A stretch of 64,000 nucleotides of DNA from JBDIAG01 sp047974565 (GTDB lineage Bacteria; Actinomycetota; Actinomycetes; Actinomycetales; CAWJMD01), in contig JBKECN010000067.1 of NCBI GenBank assembly GCA_047974565.1, forward strand, positions 62,001 through 126,000. The letters are read 5' to 3'. Both the position numbers and the translations under genes were made by a program. The notes below the pieces were generated by a model, which was not told where the DNA came from, searched no databases, and saw only the letters and a list, made by a program, of their open reading frames with translations. How positions within the stretch are numbered: position 1 is the first letter of the stretch; the number at the start of each line of letters is the position of its first letter. Below are positions 7,729-15,213 of this stretch, piece after piece.

Positions 7729-8559
7729 ATGAAGGCCAGAACCGGCAGTGTCGCACTCGTCACCGGGGCAAGTTCGGGCATCGGGGAGGCATCGGCGCGG
7801 GCTCTGGCCGCGGCCGGACTCACCGTCTACGCCGCGGCCCGCCGGGTCGAGCGAATGCAGCACCTGGCCGCCCACCGCATTCAGCCGATCGCTCTGGACG
7901 TCACCGACGATGAGTCGGCGCGAGCCTGCGTGGAGACGATCGCACGCGAGGCCGGCCAGGTCGACGTGCTGGTGAACAACGCCGGTTACGGCTCCTACGG
8001 GGCCGTCGAGGACGTTCCGATCTCGGAGGCCGAGCGCCAGTTCCAGGTCAATGTCTTCGGGGTGGCTCGGATGATCAAACTCGTGCTGCCCGGCATGCGC
8101 GAGCGACGGCATGGCCGGATCATCAACATCTCGTCGATGGGCGGGAAGATCTACACCCCGTTCGGCGGGTGGTATCACGCCACCAAGTTCGCTCTCGAGG
8201 GGATGTCGGACTGTCTTCGGTTGGAGGTGGCACCCTTCGGCGTCGACGTGGTGGTGGTCGAACCGGGTGGCATCAAGACCGACTGGGGAATGATCGCAGC
8301 GGACAACCTCGAGCAGGAGTCCGGCTCCGGGCCTTATGCGGCCACGGCCAGCAAGACGGCCGACGGGATGCGGACCATGTACAGCGGGGACCGGCTGTCC
8401 GGCCCGTCGGTGGTGGCGGACGCCATTGTCGCGGCGGCGACGGCCAAGAAACCGCGTACCCGGTACGCGGTCGGCTACGGCGCCAAGCCACTGATCGCTG
8501 CCCGCACGGCCCTTCCGGATCGGGCGTTCGATGCGCTGATCCGACGCGCCAGTTTCTAG
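7729..8559 (+). CDS. Short-chain dehydrogenase/reductase (classical SDR)
   Basis: A 276-residue classical SDR. The cofactor motif TGASSGIG is at residues 12-19, NNAG at 83-86, the catalytic Ser at 135-136 (NISSMGG), and Tyr149/Lys153 in YHATK. The AARR after the second strand suggests NADP preference. The longer C-terminus is typical of oxidoreductases acting on retinol-, steroid- or ketone-like substrates; the substrate is unknown. GAAAGGGG a few bases before the ATG serves as the ribosome site. It stands alone. Confidence 0.93.
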   Translation: MKARTGSVALVTGASSGIGEASARALAAAGLTVYAAARRVERMQHLAAHRIQPIALDVTDDESARACVETIAREAGQVDVLVNNAGYGSYGAVEDVPISEAERQFQVNVFGVARMIKLVLPGMRERRHGRIINISSMGGKIYTPFGGWYHATKFALEGMSDCLRLEVAPFGVDVVVVEPGGIKTDWGMIAADNLEQESGSGPYAATASKTADGMRTMYSGDRLSGPSVVADAIVAAATAKKPRTRYAVGYGAKPLIAARTALPDRAFDALIRRASF

Positions 8560-8583
8560 GGTGTGTCTCGCAAGCGCCGGTTC

Positions 8584-9045
8584 CTACCGGTGCTTGCCCT
8601 CGCTCAGCATCTGCACGGCCTTGGCCACCCGGGCCGTGCGAGTCTGCTCCCGCTTGGCCTCGGTGATCCAGCGCACGTATTCCTTGCGGTGGCTGTAGGC
8701 CATGCCTTGGTAGGCGGCCTGGGCTTGCGGAGCCAGCGCCAGGGCGTCCGCGAAGTCCTGCGGCACCTCCACCTCGCGAGGTGAGTCGTCCCGGACGATC
8801 TCGATCGTCACCACCTCGCCGAGGGCCAGGCTGGCCTGTTCGCGAATCTCGCGGCGCACGCCCACCACGTTGACGCCGCCCATCCGGGCCAGCCGCAGCG
8901 GGTAACTGCCACCATTCACTGTCAGGGTGACCGGAAAGGTGCGAGCACCCTCTCCGATAGCGGCCACTTCGTCATCGGTCAGCACGAACCCGCCGGCCGG
9001 CCCCATCGGGATGAACTCCGCTTCGCGGCGCAGGCTCTCACTCAT
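8584..9045 (-). CDS. YdeI/OmdA-type protein with DUF1905 domain
   Basis: A 153-residue protein. The first part (EAEFIPMGPAGGFVLTDDEV through FPVTLTVNGGSYPLRLARMG) is a small beta-barrel DUF1905 domain. The end (QAAYQGMAYSHRKEYVRWI and AKREQTRTARVAKAVQML) is the helical YdeI/OmdA tail. Such proteins are widespread and small, and some have been linked to bacteriocin protection, but their biochemical role is not established. The ATG at 9045 (MSESLRREAEF) is used; longer in-frame readings run into Arg/Gly-rich non-coding-like sequence. Confidence 0.85.
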   Translation of the reverse strand: MSESLRREAEFIPMGPAGGFVLTDDEVAAIGEGARTFPVTLTVNGGSYPLRLARMGGVNVVGVRREIREQASLALGEVVTIEIVRDDSPREVEVPQDFADALALAPQAQAAYQGMAYSHRKEYVRWITEAKREQTRTARVAKAVQMLSEGKHR

Positions 9046-9129
9046 GGCCACAGTGTGACCCAAGCGCGGCCGTGACCCACCCCCTGCCCGCTGGGCCGAC
9101 AGCCTTGCCAACCGCGGGCACGACACCAC

Positions 9130-9159
9130 GGCCGGCCCGGCGTCCGCGCCGGACCGGCC
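9130..9159 (-). terminator. GC-rich hairpin after lon
   Basis: The 13-base arms (9130-9142 and 9147-9159) pair with one mismatch around a 4-base loop, 15 bases past the lon stop. No T-run follows on the minus strand, as is common in high-GC actinobacteria. A transcript end for lon is likely. Confidence 0.65.
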
Positions 9160-9173
9160 GCTTTGGTTGCGCG

Positions 9174-11492
9174 TCAGGCAGCCTGGGCGGCCGGAGCCGC
9201 GGCCGGTTCCAGCGCCAGGCGCACCAGTTCGACGACCTCACTCATCGGGCGGACCTCGATCGCCTCGAGTACCTCTGCGGGCACGTCATCGAGGTCCGGC
9301 TCGTTGCGCTGCGGAACGAAGACCGCGGTCAGACCGGCACGCTGGGCCGCCAGCAACTTCTGCTTGACCCCGCCGATCGGCAGCACCCGACCGTTCAGGG
9401 TGACCTCACCGGTCATCCCGACATCACCGCGCACGGGTCGTCCGGTGGCCAACGAGGTCAACGCAGTCACCATCGTGACCCCCGCGGACGGCCCGTCCTT
9501 GGGGACCGCTCCAGCCGGAACGTGCACGTGGATACGGCGTTCGAGCACCGAGGGGTCCTCGATTCCCAGATCGGCAGCGTGCGCGCGCACGAAGGACAGT
9601 GCGATCTGGGCCGATTCCTTCATCACCTCACCCAGTTGCCCGGTGAGGGTGAGCCCCGGCTCGCCGTCCACCGAATTGGCCTCGATGAAGAGCACGTCAC
9701 CGCCCAGGCCGGTGACCGCCAGGCCGGTGGCCACCCCGGGAACGCTGGTGCGTTCGTGGGCTTCGGGGGTGAACCGGGGCCGGCCGAGGAAGTCCCGCAG
9801 GTTGTCCGCGCCGACGACGATCTGCTCGCCCTCGACGAGCCGGGTGGTGGCCTTGCGCAGCACCTTGGCCAACAGCCGCTCGAGTTGGCGGACCCCCGGC
9901 TCCCGGGTGTACTGGGCGGCGATCTCCCGCAGCGCGGTATCGGTCACCGAGACCTCCTCCTCGGTCAGGGCGGCCCGCTCCAGTTGGCGGGGCAGCAGGT
10001 GCCCGCGGGCGATCGCGACCTTGTCGTCCTCGGTGTACCCATCGAGGGTCACCAGTTCCATCCGGTCGAGCAGCGCCTGCGGGATCTGCTCCACGACATT
10101 GGCGGTGGCCAGGAAGAGCACGTCGGACAGGTCGAGGTCGAGATCGAGATAGTGGTCCCGGAAGGTGTGATTCTGCGCCGGGTCGAGCACCTCGAGCAGG
10201 GCCGCCGACGGGTCGCCCCGGTAGTCCGAGCCGACCTTGTCGATCTCGTCGAGCAGGATCACCGGGTTCGCCGATCCCGCCTCGCCGATGGCTCGTACGA
10301 TCCGCCCGGGCAGGGCGCCCACATAGGTGCGTCGGTGTCCGCGGATCTCCGCCTCGTCCCGCACACCGCCCAGGGCGACGCGGACGAACTTGCGTCCGAG
10401 GGTGCGGGCCACGCTCTCCCCGAGCGAGGTCTTGCCCACCCCGGGTGGGCCGACCAGGGCGAGCACGGCGCCGGAGCCACGCCCCCCGACGACGTCGAGG
10501 CCACGACGGGCCCGGCGGGCGCGCACCGCCAGGTACTCCACGATCCGCTCCTTGACGTCCTCGAGGCCGTGGTGGTCGGCGTCGAGGATCGCTCGGGCGG
10601 CCTCGAGGTCGGTGGTGTCTTCGGTGCGCACGTGCCACGGCAGTTCCAGGACGGTGTCCAGCCAGGTGCGGATCCAGCCCGACTCGGGGCTGGCGTCGGA
10701 GGCGCGCTCGAGCTTGCCGACCTCACGCAGCGCAGCGGTGCGGACCGCGTCGGGCAGGTCCGCTGCCTCGACCCGGGCCCGGTAGTCCTCGGCGCCCTCG
10801 GGCTCGTCCTCGCCGAGTTCCTTGCGAATGGCCGCGAGTTGTTGGCGCAGCAGGTACTCACGCTGGGACTTGTCCACGCCGGCCCGCACCTCGGCGGCGA
10901 TCTTGTCGCTCACCTCGGTCTCGGCCATGTGGGCCTTGAGCTTGTCCAGCAGGAAGGTCAACCGCGTTGCGGTGGAGGGGGTTTCCAGCAGTTGACGCTT
11001 CTGTTCCGAGTCGAGCCAGCCCGCGTATCCGGCCAGGTCCGCCAGCGCGGACGGCTCATGCACCCGGTTGACGCCCTCGATCACCTGCCAGGCGTCGCGG
11101 TGCTGCAGATAGCCCACCAACAGCGTGCGGTACTCGCTGGCGAGGGCCTCGAGATCGTCGCTCACCGGGTCCGGGTCGAGGAGTTCGACCTCCATCCAGA
11201 GTGCGGAGCCGGGGCCGGTGACCCCCTGGCCCAGTTTGGCGCGCCGACCGGCCCGCACCACGACGGCGTTCTCGCCGGTGGGGGTGCGGCCCTGCTGGAT
11301 GATGGTGGCTTCGACCGCATAGGTCGGGTATCGGTCGGCGAGCCGTGGGCCGACCAGGAGTGTGTCGTCGGCGCTGGCCACGGCGGCATCCACCGCCGCC
11401 TGGGCGGTGTCGTCCAGGGCCAGCGGCACCACCATGCCCGGCAGCACCACGATGTCGTCGAGAAGCAAAAGGGGCAGACGCGTAGGCGTCAT
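9174..11492 (-). CDS. lon: ATP-dependent Lon protease
   Basis: A 772-residue, full-length bacterial LonA. The N-terminal substrate domain starts TPTRLPLLLLDDIVVLPGM. The AAA+ module shows Walker A GPPGVGKTSLG and Walker B VILLDEIDKVG. The protease domain carries the Ser669/Lys710 dyad (KDGPSAGVTM and GGVKQKLLAA). It degrades misfolded and regulatory proteins in the cytosol. The start at 11492 is preferred over ATG 11504 because GGAGG lies 5 bases before it; the longer reading would put the ribosome site inside the gene. A perfect HAIR palindrome directly upstream places it in the HspR heat-shock regulon with dnaK. Confidence 0.97.
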   Translation of the reverse strand: MTPTRLPLLLLDDIVVLPGMVVPLALDDTAQAAVDAAVASADDTLLVGPRLADRYPTYAVEATIIQQGRTPTGENAVVVRAGRRAKLGQGVTGPGSALWMEVELLDPDPVSDDLEALASEYRTLLVGYLQHRDAWQVIEGVNRVHEPSALADLAGYAGWLDSEQKRQLLETPSTATRLTFLLDKLKAHMAETEVSDKIAAEVRAGVDKSQREYLLRQQLAAIRKELGEDEPEGAEDYRARVEAADLPDAVRTAALREVGKLERASDASPESGWIRTWLDTVLELPWHVRTEDTTDLEAARAILDADHHGLEDVKERIVEYLAVRARRARRGLDVVGGRGSGAVLALVGPPGVGKTSLGESVARTLGRKFVRVALGGVRDEAEIRGHRRTYVGALPGRIVRAIGEAGSANPVILLDEIDKVGSDYRGDPSAALLEVLDPAQNHTFRDHYLDLDLDLSDVLFLATANVVEQIPQALLDRMELVTLDGYTEDDKVAIARGHLLPRQLERAALTEEEVSVTDTALREIAAQYTREPGVRQLERLLAKVLRKATTRLVEGEQIVVGADNLRDFLGRPRFTPEAHERTSVPGVATGLAVTGLGGDVLFIEANSVDGEPGLTLTGQLGEVMKESAQIALSFVRAHAADLGIEDPSVLERRIHVHVPAGAVPKDGPSAGVTMVTALTSLATGRPVRGDVGMTGEVTLNGRVLPIGGVKQKLLAAQRAGLTAVFVPQRNEPDLDDVPAEVLEAIEVRPMSEVVELVRLALEPAAAPAAQAA

Positions 11493-11505
11493 CAGTACCT
11501 CCATA

Positions 11506-11526
11506 GTTGAGTGTCATCGACTCAAC
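11506..11526 (-). promoter_or_regulatory. Perfect HAIR-type palindrome (HspR operator) at lon
   Basis: GTTGAGT-N7-ACTCAAC is a perfect dyad with the HAIR spacing, 14 bases upstream of the chosen lon ATG. HspR control of lon is known from Streptomyces, so repression of lon by HspR is the likely role here. Because it also lies about 100 bases before the divergent alcohol dehydrogenase gene, an effect on that gene is conceivable. Confidence 0.88.
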
Positions 11527-11621
11527 CCGAGGGGCGATCCGGTTGTTCCGCTGTTCTCTGAGGGTGAAGTGACCCGCTAGGGTCCGGGAGAACCCGGCCC
11601 CACCAGCGAAAGGACGACGCC

Positions 11622-12665
11622 CTGCGTGCCGTTGTGATTCCAGGCCCCCGGTGCCAACCGCAGGTGCAGCGCGTGCCGATGCCGTCTGCTCCGGTGGGCG
11701 GGGTTGTGGTCCGTGTGGCCGCGACCGGGCTGTGCCGCAGCGACTGGCACGCCTGGGCTGGGCATGACGAGGATGTGGTGTTCCCGATCATCCCGGGACA
11801 CGAGTTGGCGGGCGAGGTCGCCGAGGTGGGCCAGGGCGTCACGAGCTGGCAGGTCGGCGATCGAGTGACGGTCCCGTTCGTCTGCGGCTGCGGGCAGTGC
11901 GAGTGGTGCCGTTCGGGAAACGCGCAGGTCTGCCCTGCTCAAGAGCAGCCCGGCTTCACCCAGGACGGCTCGTTCGCGGAGTACGTGGCGCTCAAGGGGG
12001 CCGAAGTCAACCTCATCGCGCTTCCCGATGACGTGGACTTCACCACCGCCGCGAGTCTTGGCTGCCGATTCGCCACCGCCTTCCGCGCGCTGGTCGGCCG
12101 CGCGAAAGTGACCGAGGGCGAATGGGTCACCGTCATCGGTGCCGGTGGGGTCGGCCTCAGCTCGGTGATGATCGCTCGAGCGCTCGGTGCCCAGGTCATC
12201 GTGGTCGACCGCAACCCGCAGGCCCTCGCGGTCGCCGCCACCCTCGGCGCCGGTCACACCGTGCTCGCCGACGACAGCGACATCCCCTCTGTCGTGGCTG
12301 AGCTCTCCCAGGGTGGCAGTCATGTCGCCGTCGATGCCGTGGGCAGCGAATCGACCTGTGCGCAGGCCATTCTCAGCCTGCGGCGGCGAGGGCGCCTCGC
12401 GCAGATCGGTCTGCTCCCACCCGTCGACGGGCACCCCAGAGTCCCGATGGCTCGCGTCATCGGCTGGGAACTCGACCTGTTGGGGAGCCACGGCATGTCC
12501 GCTGCCGATTACCCGGCGATGATGGCACTCATCGCGTCCGGCGCGCTCGCGCCGCAACGGCTCGTCGAGCGCACCATCGGTCTCGAGCAGGCCGCGACGC
12601 TGCTTCCCCAGTTCGACCAGATCACGGTGGCCGGCATCACGAGTATCGATCCGCGCGAAAACTGA
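11622..12665 (+). CDS. Zinc-dependent alcohol dehydrogenase (MDR family)
   Basis: A 347-residue medium-chain dehydrogenase. Catalytic-zinc ligands are visible in TGLCRSDWHAW (Cys) and IIPGHELAGEVAEVG (His-Glu). The structural-zinc loop is CGCGQCEWCRSGNAQVC with its four Cys. The NAD site is VIGAGGVGLSSV. It should oxidise an alcohol with NAD; the substrate is unknown. The family normally opens MRAVV. Here the codon at that place is CTG (11622), with AAAGGA 7 bases before it, so a rare CTG start is likely. Otherwise translation begins at GTG 11634 and loses four residues. Confidence 0.92.
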   Translation: MRAVVIPGPRCQPQVQRVPMPSAPVGGVVVRVAATGLCRSDWHAWAGHDEDVVFPIIPGHELAGEVAEVGQGVTSWQVGDRVTVPFVCGCGQCEWCRSGNAQVCPAQEQPGFTQDGSFAEYVALKGAEVNLIALPDDVDFTTAASLGCRFATAFRALVGRAKVTEGEWVTVIGAGGVGLSSVMIARALGAQVIVVDRNPQALAVAATLGAGHTVLADDSDIPSVVAELSQGGSHVAVDAVGSESTCAQAILSLRRRGRLAQIGLLPPVDGHPRVPMARVIGWELDLLGSHGMSAADYPAMMALIASGALAPQRLVERTIGLEQAATLLPQFDQITVAGITSIDPREN

Positions 12666-12759
12666 CACCTCGACAGGGACCTGTCCCGCAAGCCGGGCTG
12701 AGTCTGCACCACAATCGAGACGGACCGCGATCACCGATGACCCCCCGGGAGGGACCCCG

Positions 12760-13686
12760 ATGACCGACCCGAACCTGGCCCAGCCGGGTGTCCTCAACGA
12801 TGCGCTCGCCTTCGCGGAGTACCTCACCTTCGTGTTGCGCGACGACGCCGACGCCTCGGACGGATTCGCGCACGCCCTGGAGATGGTGGACAACGCGGCC
12901 CGGTCGATCGGGCACAAGGACGTCACCGCACAGGTCAGCGCCACCATCGGTGTCTCCGCGCGCGCCTGGCCCCGCCTGTTTCCCGGCCATCCGCTGCCCG
13001 AGGGACTGGCAGACTTCGAAGAACTGCGGGACGGGGACCGCCACTTCCCAGCCACCCCGGGGGATGTCTTCGTCATGGTCAAGTCGACCAGGATCGACCT
13101 CAACCTGCAGGTGGCCAAGTACGTCTACGACGGCTTGCGCCCGATCGCCGACCTCACCGAGGACGTGACCGGCTTCCGGTACCTCGACGACCGTGATCTC
13201 ATCGACTTCGTCGACGGGACCGAGAACCCGATCGGCCCGGAACGGACGGCCGCGGTGCTGGTGCCCGATGGCCCGTATGCCGGCGGGTCACATCTGTTCG
13301 TGCAACGGTATGTCGACCGGCAGGCCGATTGGGACGCGCTGAGCACCGAGCAACAGCAGGATGTCATCGGCCGGACGAAGTTCGACGACCTCGAACTGCC
13401 GGCCGAGCAGAAGAAGCCGTACGCCCACAACGTGCGCTCCAAGGTCGAGCGGGACGGGGAGGAACTGGCGATGTATCGGCAGAACCGGGCCTTCGGCACG
13501 GCCCTGGAGCACGGCACGATGTTCATCGGCTTCGTCCAGGACCCCACGGTGATCCGCACCTCGCTGCGGCAGATGATCGTCGCCGACGAGCACGGCGCGT
13601 ACGACCACCTGCTCGACTTCGTGGTGGCCCGCACCGGTACGGCCTACTTCGTGCCTCCGGTGGCCATGATCGCCCCTGGCGGCTGA
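12760..13686 (+). CDS. DyP-type heme peroxidase
   Basis: A 308-residue cytosolic DyP/YfeX-like peroxidase with no Tat signal. The defining G-x-x-D-G motif appears as LIDFVDGTENPIGPE, with the distal Asp, and PYAHNVRSK probably holds the proximal heme His. MYRQNRAFGTALEHG supplies the distal Arg region, and VIRTSLRQMIVADEHGAYD is the conserved C-terminal part. It would reduce H2O2 with an organic donor. No encapsulin-targeting tail is evident at the C-terminus (PVAMIAPGG) and no encapsulin gene is nearby. GGGAGGGACC precedes the ATG. Confidence 0.94.
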   Translation: MTDPNLAQPGVLNDALAFAEYLTFVLRDDADASDGFAHALEMVDNAARSIGHKDVTAQVSATIGVSARAWPRLFPGHPLPEGLADFEELRDGDRHFPATPGDVFVMVKSTRIDLNLQVAKYVYDGLRPIADLTEDVTGFRYLDDRDLIDFVDGTENPIGPERTAAVLVPDGPYAGGSHLFVQRYVDRQADWDALSTEQQQDVIGRTKFDDLELPAEQKKPYAHNVRSKVERDGEELAMYRQNRAFGTALEHGTMFIGFVQDPTVIRTSLRQMIVADEHGAYDHLLDFVVARTGTAYFVPPVAMIAPGG

Positions 13687-13703
13687 CGACCTACGATCGG
13701 CTG

Positions 13704-14264
13704 ATGGCCGAACTATGGGCGCACGTCGGTATCACCCCGCTGGGAATCGTCGCGGTCGCAGTGTCGACCACCCTGCTCTATGGCGCCTATTCGGTCATGC
13801 TGAGCGTCTGGGGGCCCCGCCTTTTCACCAGCGCCTCCGTGCTGAGCATGGCTTTGCTGGCGGTGCTCGGTGGGCTTTTCGCCCGGTCCATGCTGGGCGA
13901 TTACCCCACCATGGCGGGCGGCTTCGTGGCTGCCATGACCCTGCTCAGCCTGGAGGCCGCACTCGGACGAATGCGGGCAGCGTTGCCGGCCGGGGCGCGC
14001 GACCTGCTGTACGTGCACCGTCCCCTGGTGGCGATGGTCGAGGGACGGATCGTCCATCATGCCTTGACCAAGCGCCGGCTCAGCGAACGCGAGTTCCTCG
14101 CGCTGCTGCGGGTCGCCGGAGTCCGCGACCGGAGCCAAGCGGCCCTGGTGATCCTCGAATCACGCGGCGGACTGACTGTGCTGGCCCCGGGCGAACGAAT
14201 CGAGCCCGAACTGGTCCAGGACGTCGTGGGCGCGCACGAGATCCCGGACCATCTCTTGCGCTAG
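13704..14264 (+). CDS. DUF421 (YetF-like) membrane protein
   Basis: A 186-residue protein with three N-terminal membrane helices (about residues 10-32, 40-58 and 64-80). These are followed by a soluble DUF421-type domain that includes VHRPLVAMVEGRIVHHALTK and LSEREFLALLRVAGV, the usual order for YetF-like proteins, and ends in GGLTVLAP. The family's function is not known; Bacillus relatives assemble in the membrane around spores or stress responses. The ATG lies 17 bases after the DyP peroxidase stop, so the two may be co-transcribed. Confidence 0.85.
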   Translation: MAELWAHVGITPLGIVAVAVSTTLLYGAYSVMLSVWGPRLFTSASVLSMALLAVLGGLFARSMLGDYPTMAGGFVAAMTLLSLEAALGRMRAALPAGARDLLYVHRPLVAMVEGRIVHHALTKRRLSEREFLALLRVAGVRDRSQAALVILESRGGLTVLAPGERIEPELVQDVVGAHEIPDHLLR

Positions 14265-15213
14265 CGCCACTGGGTCGGACTTCGGCAGCCTGACTGTCGA
14301 TTGTGGGCACAAAAGAACGGCACGGGTCGTTCCGAGGCCCCGAGATTACCACCGGCGCGCAATCTACCCAAGGGTAACGTCGCCCTTCTTCGACCTGCTC
14401 GCGTGCGATGAATCCGCAGCAATGCACGCGATGCGAAAGGAGGTCGCCCGACCTGCGCAGAATGGCTCGCAACGAGGCTTGCACTCTTCGTATTGTGTGC
14501 CACGCTTATGCCAGTCGGGCGGGTGATGCCAGCACCGCCAGGTGCACGCTGGGTACCCGAGGCCCCCTTTCGAGAACGACCGGCCGAATCAGATCGAGTG
14601 ATCCCTGGCCACGCCCCACCCCAGCGACCATCCGCTGTCATCGACAGCAGTCCACGGCCTTCCAGTGCGCGAACTCCACCTGCAGCCGCTCCCAGATCAG
14701 CTCGGGCGCAGGCCATTTATTCTGATTTGCACTTTTTATCATATCCGCAGGACTTCGAGTCGACCACTCCGCCAGTTCGCACCTCCCCGACCCCCGGGAC
14801 TGGCCTTCGCGACAGTGGTGAACCTGAGTGCCGCTCGATCCAGCGGGAGCGGCCGTTGCGACGGCCGGCACCGCACCCTCCTCGGCACTGGGCCGACGAT
14901 TCGGAATTCACCCGTAATAGAGACAGGGAATCAGCGCCCGACGGTACATCCATTAGGGGCTGATAAATGCGTCCGGTCACCGGCCCCACACCCGCTGGAG
15001 CGCCTTCGGAGTCTTGCCCGTCCACATTATCGATCACCAGATCACCGCGTGAAGTCAGCACAGCGCCAAGCAGGTGAGTCTTCAGGCTTAACGCGGGTCA
15101 AAGCGGGACGTAGCCCCGTTCCGTCGAAGCGATCGCGGTTACCGTCACAACACGTCCTTAGCCCAGCCTTACCCGGCCTGAGTGCACTGTCGGCATCGCC
15201 CACGGAGAATCCC
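14265..15213 (+). other. Gene-free 949-base region before the secreted lectin gene
   Basis: No open reading frame here has a convincing start or family match. The stretch 14713-14745 is strikingly AT-rich for this genome (around ATTTATTCTGATTTGC and TTTTTATCATATCC) and could hold promoters or a structured RNA. I looked for a c-di-AMP (ydaO) riboswitch, common before actinobacterial wall genes, and did not find its conserved motifs. Confidence 0.5.

Noticed and set aside
9072..11510. 812-codon open frame on the plus strand
   Set aside because: It is fully antisense to lon and has no recognisable domain.
14665..15213. N-terminal extension of the lectin gene
   Set aside because: The signal peptide begins at 15214 and would be buried by the extension, which also looks non-coding.
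14265..15213. c-di-AMP (ydaO) riboswitch before the secreted protein gene
   Set aside because: I did not find the conserved GGGAACCGGGGA, GGGGTGAAT or CAGCTAACCC-like blocks.
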